This document shows positions 53,696 through 62,139 of a stretch of DNA of 64,000 nt, piece by piece (the first letter of the stretch is position 1; every line of letters begins with the position of its first letter). The position numbers and the translations under genes are program-made. The stretch covers positions 1-64,000 of the forward strand of contig JACRPF010000013.1 in assembly GCA_016214035.1 (NCBI GenBank), in the 5' to 3' direction. The stretch is from Spirochaetota bacterium (GTDB lineage: Bacteria; Spirochaetota; Brachyspiria; Brachyspirales; JACRPF01). Under the pieces are notes generated by a model. That model ran no database searches, was not told where the DNA came from, and saw nothing but the letters and a program-made list of their open reading frames with translations.

Positions 53696-55831
53696 CTATT
53701 TTTCCGACCGGATCGTGTACATCGAATAGCCGACAGCCCGTGATGCATCGGCCATCTCACGGATGGGCGTATCGACGCAGTCAACGAAACCCGCGCTGTA
53801 GTTCTCACCGTCGAACCGTCCGCTCGCCGGCTGATGCTGGTACAGGAACCAGAAGGTGCCGATGACCAACGGATGTTTGAGCGCGCTTTTTAGATATGCC
53901 TGATACCTTTCGCCGCGTGTTTTCTGGTCGGGCACTTCAAGCAGTCCTGATGGTGAAAAATAACCGCGGTCCGGCGCGTTGAAATGGAATTCGGTTATCA
54001 TTATCGGACGCGGGTTGTCGACCTTCGGTTTCAGTTCATCCACATTCCATTTGTAATGATTATGGCTCACCACATCGCAATAGCGGTGGGCGATGGGATC
54101 CACATCCGGCTGTACGTGCGAGAAACGGCAGCCGGTGTAGAGGTGATGCGGGAATATCTCGCGCACGCCGTCGCGGCAGATGCGGAAATAGGTGTCGATG
54201 GTCTTTTCATTGAAGGCGGCAAGATCCGGTGCCGCCCGCTTCGGATCCGGTGCGTTAGTCGCTGCGAGCAGCGCATCCCATGACGCGTGCGCCGTCCCCC
54301 ATTGCGTATTGAGGCTCTCTATTGTCGAATATTTTGCGCGAAGATCGTCTACGAACACCTGTTTGCCTTTCTGGTTCGCGGGACATTGCAGTGTCGACAC
54401 GGCAAGTGAGCTTGCGCCGGGTATGCCCCAGGTAAGTTCGTTGTCCACGCCCACGCCAAGCAGCCACGGATCGTCGGCACGCGTTTTTGCCATGCCGGCA
54501 AGCGCCTGCCGGACCCCGGTCGCGAAACCGGGATCGAACACGTCGTAGAAATTCGCCCAATATCCCTTTGCCGCCGCAAGAACCGGCGCTTTGGGAACCA
54601 CATACAGATAGTATGCCATGCGCCTGAGATCGCAGATGCTCATGGTTGAACCCGCGCCGATAGTGTTCATGCCCCAGCTCGGCAGCCGCCGCGTGCAGAG
54701 TTCGTCGAACGCATTCCGCCAGCCGGCACCGTATTTACGCCGGAGATTGGCCTGCGTGAAGTTGTACGCCCGGACCGGCAGACCTTCCTTATAATACCAC
54801 GAACCCCATGCGTTGTATTTTTCCCAGAATGAACCGAGTTCCGCATCGTTTGCTGCCGGAAGGTTTTCAAACCATTGCTCACGTTCCGTCACCGGCGAGG
54901 CGGTACCGTATCTGACACCGTGGATGCCGTGGGCGAAAAACAATTTTCCGAGCGGGTCGATGAACCACCATCGCCCCTGCAGATTGGTGACATAGAAAAA
55001 TCCCGTTGCCGGAAATTGCGGACCCTTCGTCCATCCGCCGTACTGATCCCATTCCTCCGGCCGCGGTTTCGCGGTATACTCCGCAAGTTCGGCGGCGGCA
55101 CCGGTTGAAAGTTCGGCAAGCGAGTGAATTTTTCCGGGCCAGTCGGCGTGACGGTACTGCCCGTATTCGTCGAAGATAGGGTATACCGGCGACGGCGGAG
55201 CATCGGATTCCGTTGCGCTGCCCCGTGCATGCACTTTTCCAAAACGTACCAGAGCCGCTGTGGCCGGCCGTACGAAATGAACAGCTATCTCCACTACACG
55301 CGAAAGTTCGAAGGCCGATGCCTTGCTGTTGGGACGCTCCGCCCACGACGGAATGCCGCGCATGAGGAACAGAACCGGACGGTTCGCATCGCCCGGACGC
55401 GGTGGTGCTGCGAAGCGCATCGTCGTCGTTCCCGGTGGTATCGTAAAGCGCTTTTCTTCCGATACTTTTTTCCCGGCCGCATTCTCGCAGGTGACTTTGA
55501 ATCCGACTTCGATGCTCACCGGGCCGATGTTGGCCGCGTCAAGCGTCAGTTCGCGGTACGCCGAACAATCAATCGCGGGTGACAGCGGGAAAATACAGCC
55601 GGGCCAGGAATAGCTGAAACCCTCGGCCGGCTGCATGATGAGCAGGCCGTCATCACGTCGTACGATTACTTCTTTTTTCTGTGCCGATGCTATTGACTCC
55701 GCACTGCCGGGGTCAAAAATGAGCTTTTCCTCGGCGGCTATGGAGAATGAAAGTGTCAGGATGGTGAGGGTAAAAAGCGCAGCGAGTGCATTCAGTGGCC
55801 GGATGCGAGGCGGTGTACTGTTGTTTGTCAT
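53696..55831 (-). CDS. Secreted GH50-like (agarase-type) protein
   Basis: A 711-residue secreted protein with an N-terminal signal peptide after a short basic stretch (LAALFTLTILTLSFSIAAEE), then a 170-residue beta-sandwich (CBM-like) domain and a TIM barrel. The barrel resembles GH50 beta-agarases: 'GVGVDNELTWG' with E465 as acid/base candidate and 'PIMITEFHFNAPDRG' with E614 as nucleophile candidate. Activity on agar or a related galactan is therefore possible, but this subgroup differs from true agarases, and other beta-galactan or glucan substrates are possible. The start at 55831 has GGAGG; an in-frame ATG at 55924 has none. The -35 box upstream (TTTACC, then TATACT 17 bases later) is weak. 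Confidence 0.75.
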   Translation of the reverse strand: MTNNSTPPRIRPLNALAALFTLTILTLSFSIAAEEKLIFDPGSAESIASAQKKEVIVRRDDGLLIMQPAEGFSYSWPGCIFPLSPAIDCSAYRELTLDAANIGPVSIEVGFKVTCENAAGKKVSEEKRFTIPPGTTTMRFAAPPRPGDANRPVLFLMRGIPSWAERPNSKASAFELSRVVEIAVHFVRPATAALVRFGKVHARGSATESDAPPSPVYPIFDEYGQYRHADWPGKIHSLAELSTGAAAELAEYTAKPRPEEWDQYGGWTKGPQFPATGFFYVTNLQGRWWFIDPLGKLFFAHGIHGVRYGTASPVTEREQWFENLPAANDAELGSFWEKYNAWGSWYYKEGLPVRAYNFTQANLRRKYGAGWRNAFDELCTRRLPSWGMNTIGAGSTMSICDLRRMAYYLYVVPKAPVLAAAKGYWANFYDVFDPGFATGVRQALAGMAKTRADDPWLLGVGVDNELTWGIPGASSLAVSTLQCPANQKGKQVFVDDLRAKYSTIESLNTQWGTAHASWDALLAATNAPDPKRAAPDLAAFNEKTIDTYFRICRDGVREIFPHHLYTGCRFSHVQPDVDPIAHRYCDVVSHNHYKWNVDELKPKVDNPRPIMITEFHFNAPDRGYFSPSGLLEVPDQKTRGERYQAYLKSALKHPLVIGTFWFLYQHQPASGRFDGENYSAGFVDCVDTPIREMADASRAVGYSMYTIRSEK

Positions 55832-55982
55832 ATATTTCCTCCGATGCTGCTCAAAGTATACAACATCGTCTGTCGCAGGTAAATGAAGAAACGTGCGGTA
55901 CTGATGAAGAAAATTGACGCGCATCAGGCAGAGGCGCTCGGAAATTACATGGCGAATGCTTACAGACGTTACCGGAAACGAG

Positions 55983-57146
55983 CTATTCGATAATATGCGG
56001 AACGAAGCGGCTCATATTGCCGGTGATGCGCCCGTTCGTCTCACGGATGCCCATGCCGCACGCCGTGTCGCCGATTATCCAGCTTCCGATGACCGGATAA
56101 TTGCCGTTGAACCCCGGTATCTCCGTATACCGCTGCATTATCGACGAGCCGGCATAGGGGCCTTCAGCCTGGTCCACCACCCTGCCGCTTTCGAGTATGG
56201 TGATGTTGCTGCCTTCCCTGCCGAAGTAGGGTTTCTCCACCCATCTGCCGCTGCGGTCGAACTCCTCGTCGGAGAAATGCGCCGGAAGTATTGCTCCCGT
56301 ATCGCCGAATATCTTCGAGAGGAGCGGGAGCATCCCCTTGTTCGAGAGTATCATCTTCCACGGCGGTTCTATCCAATTCGTCCCCGCCGTCGTGAGGTTC
56401 CTGCCGAATTCCTCGTTCACCATCCATTCCCACGGATAGAGCTTATAGCACCAGCGCATCGGTTCGTCATTCATCGTGAACCGCCCGTCATCGGCGAGCC
56501 CTATCTCGTCCACATAAAACACGCGTGTCGTTATGCCCGCCTGATGCGCTACATCGGCCATGTATGTCGCGGTCATGAGGTCTTCGACATGTTCTTTAAC
56601 GCAGGCGCAGTAGAGCGTGTCGCTCCCGATGTCATTCGCGACGAACTTCCACGCGTCGAGCAGCGATTCATGGATATTGTTGAACTGGTCTTTCATGGGG
56701 TACACGTCTTTCAGCCAGTACCATTGCACCACGGACGCCTCGAGGAGTGACGTGGGTGTGTCAGCGTTGTACTCGAGCATCTTGATCGAACCCTCGGGTG
56801 TCACCACAAGGTCGAATCTGCCGTACATGGTCTTCGGAAAATCGTTCTCCCATGACTCCGCTATCCACGGGGCGAACGCTTCGGGGATGCTGAGTTTTTT
56901 GAGAAATGAATTCCGGTAACCGTTTTTCACATAATCGTCGACGACATGCCCGGTGAGCGTCAGACATTTTTCATGGAGGTCATTCGTCGCCGCTTCTATG
57001 CTGTCAATCTCACCGGGGGTAAAGGAGTAATACGCGCTTTCATCCCAGTACGGGAGGTTCTCTTCCTCGTCGGTATGAAAGACGAACCCCACGTCCTCGA
57101 CTTTCTTCTCCCACCCGCTGCGCGTTATGGCCGTGTGCCGTGTCAT
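55983..57146 (-). CDS. Glutathionylspermidine-synthase-type ATP-grasp ligase (YgiC-like)
   Basis: A 387-residue ATP-grasp enzyme closely resembling E. coli YgiC/YjfC and the synthetase half of Gss. Shared segments are 'GFVFHTDEEENLPYWDESAY', 'MLEYNADTPTSLLEASVVQW', 'WCYKLYPWEWM', 'WKMILSNKGMLPLL', 'EKPYFGREGSNI' and 'SWIIGDTACGMGIRE'. It should form an amide bond between a carboxylate and an amine, but the real substrates of YgiC-like proteins are not known. The ATG overlaps the stop of the lipoprotein gene (TAATG). Its operon partners resemble those of E. coli ygiBC. Confidence 0.85.
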   Translation of the reverse strand: MTRHTAITRSGWEKKVEDVGFVFHTDEEENLPYWDESAYYSFTPGEIDSIEAATNDLHEKCLTLTGHVVDDYVKNGYRNSFLKKLSIPEAFAPWIAESWENDFPKTMYGRFDLVVTPEGSIKMLEYNADTPTSLLEASVVQWYWLKDVYPMKDQFNNIHESLLDAWKFVANDIGSDTLYCACVKEHVEDLMTATYMADVAHQAGITTRVFYVDEIGLADDGRFTMNDEPMRWCYKLYPWEWMVNEEFGRNLTTAGTNWIEPPWKMILSNKGMLPLLSKIFGDTGAILPAHFSDEEFDRSGRWVEKPYFGREGSNITILESGRVVDQAEGPYAGSSIMQRYTEIPGFNGNYPVIGSWIIGDTACGMGIRETNGRITGNMSRFVPHIIE

Positions 57147-57478
57147 TACTGCGGTACAACCTTGTTGGACATGATGCCCGACATTATCTTCATATAAAGG
57201 TAATGCCCGTCATTGAACTGATTCGAATCGGATGACGCCATCAGTCTGAGCGAATCCTCGATGGTGAAAAAGAGATCGCCCTTGCCGCTGTCATTCGCCC
57301 ACGTGATCTTGAGGAGCAGCCGGTCGGTGGGCGTATCGCGGATGACCATGTCGGTTATATCGGCGTTGGAAAGCGAGACAAGCTTCGTGTAACGCTCGCG
57401 AAGCGTTCCGTTGGGCTTGTACCCGCCGCAGGAAACAACGAGAAGAATTGCCGGGATGAGTGCTATGATTTTTTTCAT
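57146..57478 (-). CDS. Small lipoprotein
   Basis: A 110-residue lipoprotein with a hydrophobic signal (ALIPAILLVVSCGG) and lipobox cysteine near residue 17. The mature part is small and has no recognised domain. It is encoded between the YgiB-like and YgiC-like genes and overlaps the latter's start, so it is probably a dedicated partner of the ligase. In the E. coli-type arrangement there is no lipoprotein in this position, so its role is unknown. The gene is 29 bases after the small YgiB-like gene, with CTGGAG before the ATG. Confidence 0.78.
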   Translation of the reverse strand: MKKIIALIPAILLVVSCGGYKPNGTLRERYTKLVSLSNADITDMVIRDTPTDRLLLKITWANDSGKGDLFFTIEDSLRLMASSDSNQFNDGHYLYMKIMSGIMSNKVVPQ

Positions 57479-57507
57479 ATATATCTCCAGTATACAGTAT
57501 ATACGCG

Positions 57508-57912
57508 CTATGACTTTGCCGAAAAGTGCGATGCCGACGAACCGAAACCGCCTTTCTTCGAACCTGATGAACCGGATGTTCCCGATGCGGCGCCGCCCTT
57601 TTTTGCGGTACCCTTCTCAGCGATCTTTGCGTTGGGGTCTGCGGGATCGAATGAACGTGTCGAGTAGAACGGACGGTTGAGCCAGAAGAACGGATAGATG
57701 AACGGCGCAAAGTGATATCTCGTATTCGCATTGGTCGCCATATTTGTTGCCGCCATGACACCTGATGATTTCAGCCCTTCGGTGCGGTACGAGTTCCAGT
57801 CCGTAAGCGACGCGCCCGCGGGCGCTTCTGCGCCTTTGCCGTAGCCGAGCGTCACCAGCGAACTGACTGCGATAAGCAGCTCGCCGATCTTCACCTTTTT
57901 TGATTTTTTCAT
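57508..57912 (-). CDS. Small Ser/Gly-rich protein, YgiB-like in position and C-terminus
   Basis: A 134-residue protein with an N-terminal basic stretch, a short hydrophobic segment (LLIAVSSLVTLG), a middle 'RYHFAPFIYPFFWLNRPFY' aromatic block, and a low-complexity C-terminus rich in Gly, Ser, Ala and Lys (GTSGSSGSKKGGFGSSAS). The Gly/Ser tail and the neighbouring YgiC-like ligase recall YgiB (DUF1190) of E. coli, which also ends in a GGFG-type tail. Direct homology is uncertain. It may be the ligase's substrate or an envelope anchor. The start at 57912 has GGGAGG six bases upstream; the ATG at 57948 does not. The 78-base gap before it has no obvious promoter. Confidence 0.6.
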   Translation of the reverse strand: MKKSKKVKIGELLIAVSSLVTLGYGKGAEAPAGASLTDWNSYRTEGLKSSGVMAATNMATNANTRYHFAPFIYPFFWLNRPFYSTRSFDPADPNAKIAEKGTAKKGGAASGTSGSSGSKKGGFGSSASHFSAKS

Positions 57913-57990
57913 GCTCGCCTCCCGCGCAATGCTTTGTACCCGGTGCACTATATCATATGTGCAGAAACATGTGCCGTGTGCGCGATAACG

Positions 57991-60561
57991 CTACTTCACG
58001 TTCGCGAAATAACACGTAACCTTCTGTTCGATGGCGTCCGCCGCGACAATGACGCCCGACGGCGTACGCGAAAGTTTTGCCGTATCGATGACCTTGACGG
58101 CATCCTTCCATTTTGCCGCGTCCGGAGCGATATCGGTAAGCACCGAAGGTGAGGTCTCGAAGAACGATGTGTTGATGAAATTATCCGCCTGCTGCGGGAA
58201 TACGGCGAGATAGAGCATATCGCGCTCGACGAGCTCGTTGAGGAAATGCGTACCGAGTGAAACATCGGGAACGAGGTCCTCGCGCATGGCCACCATCTCA
58301 CAGAGTATCGATACGTTATTAATCTCGGCGAACGATACCGGTATACCGAGTTCCGGTGAACTGGTGCCCCAGCGTCCGGGGCCGAGGAGCATCACCGGCA
58401 TGTTCTCAGGGCACGCATGATTGATGGTGCCGATGAGCCGCGCGATCTCATGGCGTTCGCGGAGCGGCAGATACCCGTACACCGACGGCACCACATAGAT
58501 GATGCGCGTGATGTTTTTCATCCGGCTCTGACCCACCACCGCGCAGCGCGCCTGGATAATGAGGTTATTATGTTCCACTTCGATAGCCGGAAGTTTTACC
58601 GCGTCAACGCCCTTCACCTGGAGCGGTCTGCACTGGACGATGTTGATGCGGTATGAGCTGTAGTCGTCGGCGACGTTCGCGGTGAACTCGATGTCGACCG
58701 GATGTTCATAGGCGCTCTGCAGATCGGCCAGCATGCCGCGCATATCCTTCGAGAACGGACCTTCGAGCAGTTCATCAAATGAGAGCATGCCTTCCGCATC
58801 TGCGGACTTTGCGGTGAACCGGCTGAGCAGTTCGGCGGGTATATGCTTCACGATGTCGGTGAACTGGCCGGATACGAGCTGATTGGCGTCGAGGTCGAGA
58901 TAATCCACTTTGCGCTGCGAGTAGCGCCGCACTTCCTTGCTGTTCACTTCGGGGCGTTTCATCGGCTCGTTGAGCGCTACCAGACGCGTATAATCGTCGT
59001 CGGAACGGTTGACCGCGCGCGTGCCGAGACCGAAGACCAGACGCAGCACGCCCGCTTTCGGATCGATAGCGCGGTTCCATGCGAACGGATTGAACGAAAA
59101 GCCCACGCCGGCAACCGGCGGGAAATAATATTTTCCGAACGCATCGCCCGATACGCGCATGATGAGGAGCGCCATCTGCTCGTCGGAGTCGAGGAGACGC
59201 CTGCCCGCACGGTAGCGCAGCGCACGTTCGCTCATGGAGCTTGCGTAGATGGAACGCATGGCGGCGAGAAAGTCCTCGAGCCGTTTTGCGCGAGGACCCT
59301 GATTGGCGCAGAACACGCTTTCGTATTTGCCGGCGAATGAATTGCCGAAGTTGTCCTCGAGCAGCGAGCTTGAGCGCACGATGAACGGCGACTGCCCGAA
59401 GTGGTCGAGCACCTGTTCCAGTCTGCGCACGATATAGTCGGGAAAATGGCCGGTGAGAATCCGGCGCCGGGCCTCTTCGGACCCGTCGAGGAACGTTTTC
59501 GGGTCATGCTGCTTCTGGCGTATCCACCATACGCCGTTCGTGACGAGGTAGGTGTAGAACACATCGGAGCCGACGTAGAAATTATCGTGCGATTCCAGGA
59601 GCTGAGCATATCGCGGGTTGCTCTTGCGGACGATGGCGCGGGCGAGGAGCATGCCGACGGATTTACCGCCGATGAGCCCCGAGCCCACCATGCGGCGGAC
59701 TATCTGCAGCACGTCATCAAGGGTCATGTATTTCGAGATGAGCGCGAGCATCTTTTTATCGCGCGAAAGGAGCATGCGGGTGAGCTGGTTGAAGAAACCC
59801 GCCATGCGGTCGCTTCTGCCGCGGCCGGCCTTCATCTCGGCGTGTTCATCCTCGGCATCGAGCGCCATGCGCGCGGGAAAATCCATGTCGGCATCCGGGT
59901 CGTTCCAGTCCTCGTTTGCAAGCACCTCGGCGATGGTTACGCTCGAGGTCACCGGCGTCAGAGTGTCGCCGTGCATCGCGTGCAGCATGTGTATGGTCGG
60001 CGTATAGCGGTGCTGCACCTTCACCGGACGCACATAAAGCGAACCGGCATGTGTTACGAGATCTATAAAGAGCTGCGTCGTGGAGACGATGGGGTTGATG
60101 GCGTGCGTGGAATGGCGTTTTCGGTATAGTGCGAAATACGCAATCGTTTCAAGATCGTAGAGGTAGGGACAGGTAAGCATGAAGAAATTGCCGAGCATCT
60201 GGTCTGAGTACCAGTCTCCGGCAAGCTCCGAAAGGCAGTCGAACACGTAGCACGCGCCGCGTCCGTTCGATTCTATCGCCTTGTGTATGACGGTGATGAA
60301 ATTCTCAAAACCGTCCTCGGGCTTCAGTTCGTGCAGTTCAGAACACTGACTTTTAGACAGGAGCGCCGCGTGATTGGCGAATCTGAAGTACACAAGGCGC
60401 CGGTTCTGATTGAGCGCAGCAGCGGCAAACGGCTTGACGAACACGGCGTAATCGTCGATCGACGAAACCTGCCAGACGACGTTATCGCCGGGGATGAGTC
60501 CTTTGAGAACATGGTCGAGTCCGGATATACCGGAAGTCACTTTTATATCGATGGTATCCAT
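57991..60561 (-). CDS. PEP-synthase-type ATP-grasp protein with KaiC-like N-terminal domain
   Basis: An 856-residue protein. Residues about 1-200 resemble a KaiC/RecA ATPase ('VTSGISGLDHVLKGLIPGDN') but lack a proper Walker A (WQVSSIDDY in its place). Residues about 280-600 are the PEP synthase/PPDK N-terminal ATP-grasp domain: 'LIGGKSVGMLLARAIV', 'SPFIVRSSSLLEDNFGNSF', 'AGKYESVF' and 'INIVQCRPLQ'. The PEP-synthase swivelling His domain and TIM barrel are missing; a 220-residue C-terminal domain of unknown type follows ('MPVMLLGPGRWGTSSPELGI'). It probably phosphorylates something using ATP. The start at 60561 has GGAG 11 bases upstream; the ATG at 60579 has none. The promoter overlaps the terminator upstream. 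Confidence 0.75.
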   Translation of the reverse strand: MDTIDIKVTSGISGLDHVLKGLIPGDNVVWQVSSIDDYAVFVKPFAAAALNQNRRLVYFRFANHAALLSKSQCSELHELKPEDGFENFITVIHKAIESNGRGACYVFDCLSELAGDWYSDQMLGNFFMLTCPYLYDLETIAYFALYRKRHSTHAINPIVSTTQLFIDLVTHAGSLYVRPVKVQHRYTPTIHMLHAMHGDTLTPVTSSVTIAEVLANEDWNDPDADMDFPARMALDAEDEHAEMKAGRGRSDRMAGFFNQLTRMLLSRDKKMLALISKYMTLDDVLQIVRRMVGSGLIGGKSVGMLLARAIVRKSNPRYAQLLESHDNFYVGSDVFYTYLVTNGVWWIRQKQHDPKTFLDGSEEARRRILTGHFPDYIVRRLEQVLDHFGQSPFIVRSSSLLEDNFGNSFAGKYESVFCANQGPRAKRLEDFLAAMRSIYASSMSERALRYRAGRRLLDSDEQMALLIMRVSGDAFGKYYFPPVAGVGFSFNPFAWNRAIDPKAGVLRLVFGLGTRAVNRSDDDYTRLVALNEPMKRPEVNSKEVRRYSQRKVDYLDLDANQLVSGQFTDIVKHIPAELLSRFTAKSADAEGMLSFDELLEGPFSKDMRGMLADLQSAYEHPVDIEFTANVADDYSSYRINIVQCRPLQVKGVDAVKLPAIEVEHNNLIIQARCAVVGQSRMKNITRIIYVVPSVYGYLPLRERHEIARLIGTINHACPENMPVMLLGPGRWGTSSPELGIPVSFAEINNVSILCEMVAMREDLVPDVSLGTHFLNELVERDMLYLAVFPQQADNFINTSFFETSPSVLTDIAPDAAKWKDAVKVIDTAKLSRTPSGVIVAADAIEQKVTCYFANVK

Positions 60562-60656
60562 AACGAGGGCATACTCCATTTAAAGGATGATTCGTCTGCG
60601 GATGGGTTGAAAAACGTACGTAAAACAAAAAGTACGGGTGTTTCAACGGTCGGGGC

Positions 60657-60684
60657 ATTATACAGCAAACCCCGTGTCCGTCAA
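60657..60684 (-). promoter_or_regulatory. Promoter of the ATP-grasp gene, inside a hairpin
   Basis: Minus strand: TTGACG (60684-60679), 16-base spacer, consensus TATAAT (60662-60657). The -35 box lies in the loop and stem of the hairpin at 60667-60703. Confidence 0.65.
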
Positions 60685-60712
60685 GATTGCGGACACGGGG
60701 TTTTGCGCTTTT
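60667..60712 (+). terminator. Strong stem-loop, terminator-like on the plus strand
   Basis: A perfect 14-bp stem (AAACCCCGTGTCCG at 60667-60680 with its complement at 60690-60703), 9-base loop, followed on the plus strand by TGCGC and a run of T. On the minus strand the hairpin is followed by a promoter rather than a T-run. No plus-strand gene ends here, so it may block antisense transcription or act weakly in both directions for the upstream GH4 gene. Confidence 0.6.
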
Positions 60713-60725
60713 TTTGACAGTGTGA

Positions 60726-62060
60726 TCAGACTTTGAGTTTTCCCTTGAAATGCGGCAGATATTCCTTATTCGCCTCGAACATGTCGTTGACCATGTTCCG
60801 CGTCTCTTCCATGGAAAGCACCGACGATGTGAGCGGGTCGAAGAGCACTGCGTGGAATATTTTCCGCGCGTCGCCTTCGATGGCGCCTTCCACAGCGAGC
60901 TCTTCACAGCGAGCGCTGATGTTGTTGAGAATCGCGAGCTGCGCGGGGAGCGGACCGGTGTGCACGGCGTCAAGGCCGCGCTGTGATGCGTACACGGGAA
61001 CTTCTACGCAGCAGCCCTCGGGGAGGTTGTCGATGAGGCCGTAGTTGCGCACATTGCCGTTGAATTCAAACACCGTATGGTCGCCGAATATCGCGTTGAA
61101 TATCGATGCGGCGTATTCGTGACCGCGCTCGAGTTTCACCGGTTTTTCAAGTTCCTTCTGTATGAGGTCTTTCCAGTCGTGCTGGCGCTTGAGATATTCG
61201 TTGAGGATATACGCGTGGTGTCCGGGATTCCAGCCGGTGCCGTTGGTGCAGTACTTCTCGATGAGGTCCGGGCGCTTTCTGAACCATGAGTTGTATTCGG
61301 AGTTATGGCCGCTCGATTCGGTGACATAGTAATCGAGATGCAGGTACATCTCGTTGCGCACCTGCTCCTCGTTGTATATCTCCTTCTTCTCGGTGATGGC
61401 TTTTCTGATGAGCGGATATGCGTCCTTGCCGTTCCATTTGAAATCGATGTACCATGCCTGGTGATTGATGCCGGCGCAGAGATACGTTACCTCTTTCATG
61501 GGCGCGCCGATCCATTTGGCGAGCATGCCCGCGGTGCCCTGTACCGAGTGGCACAGGCCGGTAACCGAGATCTTCGGGTGTTCGCCCTGCATCCCGCGGC
61601 AGAGCATTGCCATGGGATTGGTGTAGTTGAGCACGATGGCGTTCGGGCAGAACTTCTCGACGTCGGCAATGATGTCGAGCATCACCGGCAGTGTGCGGAG
61701 TGTGCGGAAAATACCCGCGGGACCGCGCGTATCGCCCACGTTGATATCAACGTTGTATTTTTTCGGTATCTCGATGTCGGTGCGGAACACATCCGGTCCG
61801 CCCTGGAGTATGGTGATGACGACGCCGTCTGCACCCTTGAGCGCGGCTGCGCGGTCTTTGGTTGCGGTCACTTTTGCCGGATATTTTCCCGCGGCGATGA
61901 TGCGTTCAACCGCCGTTTTGGTGAATGCGAGACGCTCGTCGTTGATGTCCATGAGCGCGATCTCCGCGTCCTTGAACGCGTCGAACGTGAGGATGTCGCG
62001 TACGAGCCCGCGCGTGAAGCCGAAGCTGCCCGCTCCGATGAATGCGATCTTCTTGGCCAT
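60726..62060 (-). CDS. GH4 alpha-glucosidase/alpha-galactosidase family
   Basis: A 444-residue cytoplasmic GH4 enzyme (NAD+ and divalent-metal dependent). It has the Rossmann fold '[20 protein letters not shown]', the metal-binding Cys170 in 'LCHSVQG', H200 in 'AGINHQAW', and 'NYTNPMAM' near residue 145. Closest in pattern to the MelA-type alpha-galactosidase/alpha-glucuronidase branch; sugar specificity is not predictable. The chain ends without any extra domain, unlike its upstream GH4 neighbour. AAGGAG precedes the ATG. A 79-base gap with two hairpins separates it from the upstream GH4 gene, so one operon is likely. Confidence 0.92.
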   Translation of the reverse strand: MAKKIAFIGAGSFGFTRGLVRDILTFDAFKDAEIALMDINDERLAFTKTAVERIIAAGKYPAKVTATKDRAAALKGADGVVITILQGGPDVFRTDIEIPKKYNVDINVGDTRGPAGIFRTLRTLPVMLDIIADVEKFCPNAIVLNYTNPMAMLCRGMQGEHPKISVTGLCHSVQGTAGMLAKWIGAPMKEVTYLCAGINHQAWYIDFKWNGKDAYPLIRKAITEKKEIYNEEQVRNEMYLHLDYYVTESSGHNSEYNSWFRKRPDLIEKYCTNGTGWNPGHHAYILNEYLKRQHDWKDLIQKELEKPVKLERGHEYAASIFNAIFGDHTVFEFNGNVRNYGLIDNLPEGCCVEVPVYASQRGLDAVHTGPLPAQLAILNNISARCEELAVEGAIEGDARKIFHAVLFDPLTSSVLSMEETRNMVNDMFEANKEYLPHFKGKLKV

Positions 62061-62082
62061 GTGAAATCTCCTTGTGTTTATT

Positions 62083-62127
62083 TCGGGGTCATGCCCCGAT
62101 ATTTGTGCAAGGGAGTAAGCTCCCTTG
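62083..62127. repeat. Two hairpins between the GH4 genes
   Basis: TCGGGG-TCATG-CCCCGA (62083-62099) and a perfect CAAGGGAG-TAAG-CTCCCTTG (62108-62127) fill most of the 79-base gap between the two GH4 genes. No T-run follows on the minus strand. They could set relative mRNA stability or the balance of expression between the two enzymes. Confidence 0.55.
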
Positions 62128-62139
62128 TTTCCTTTGATA

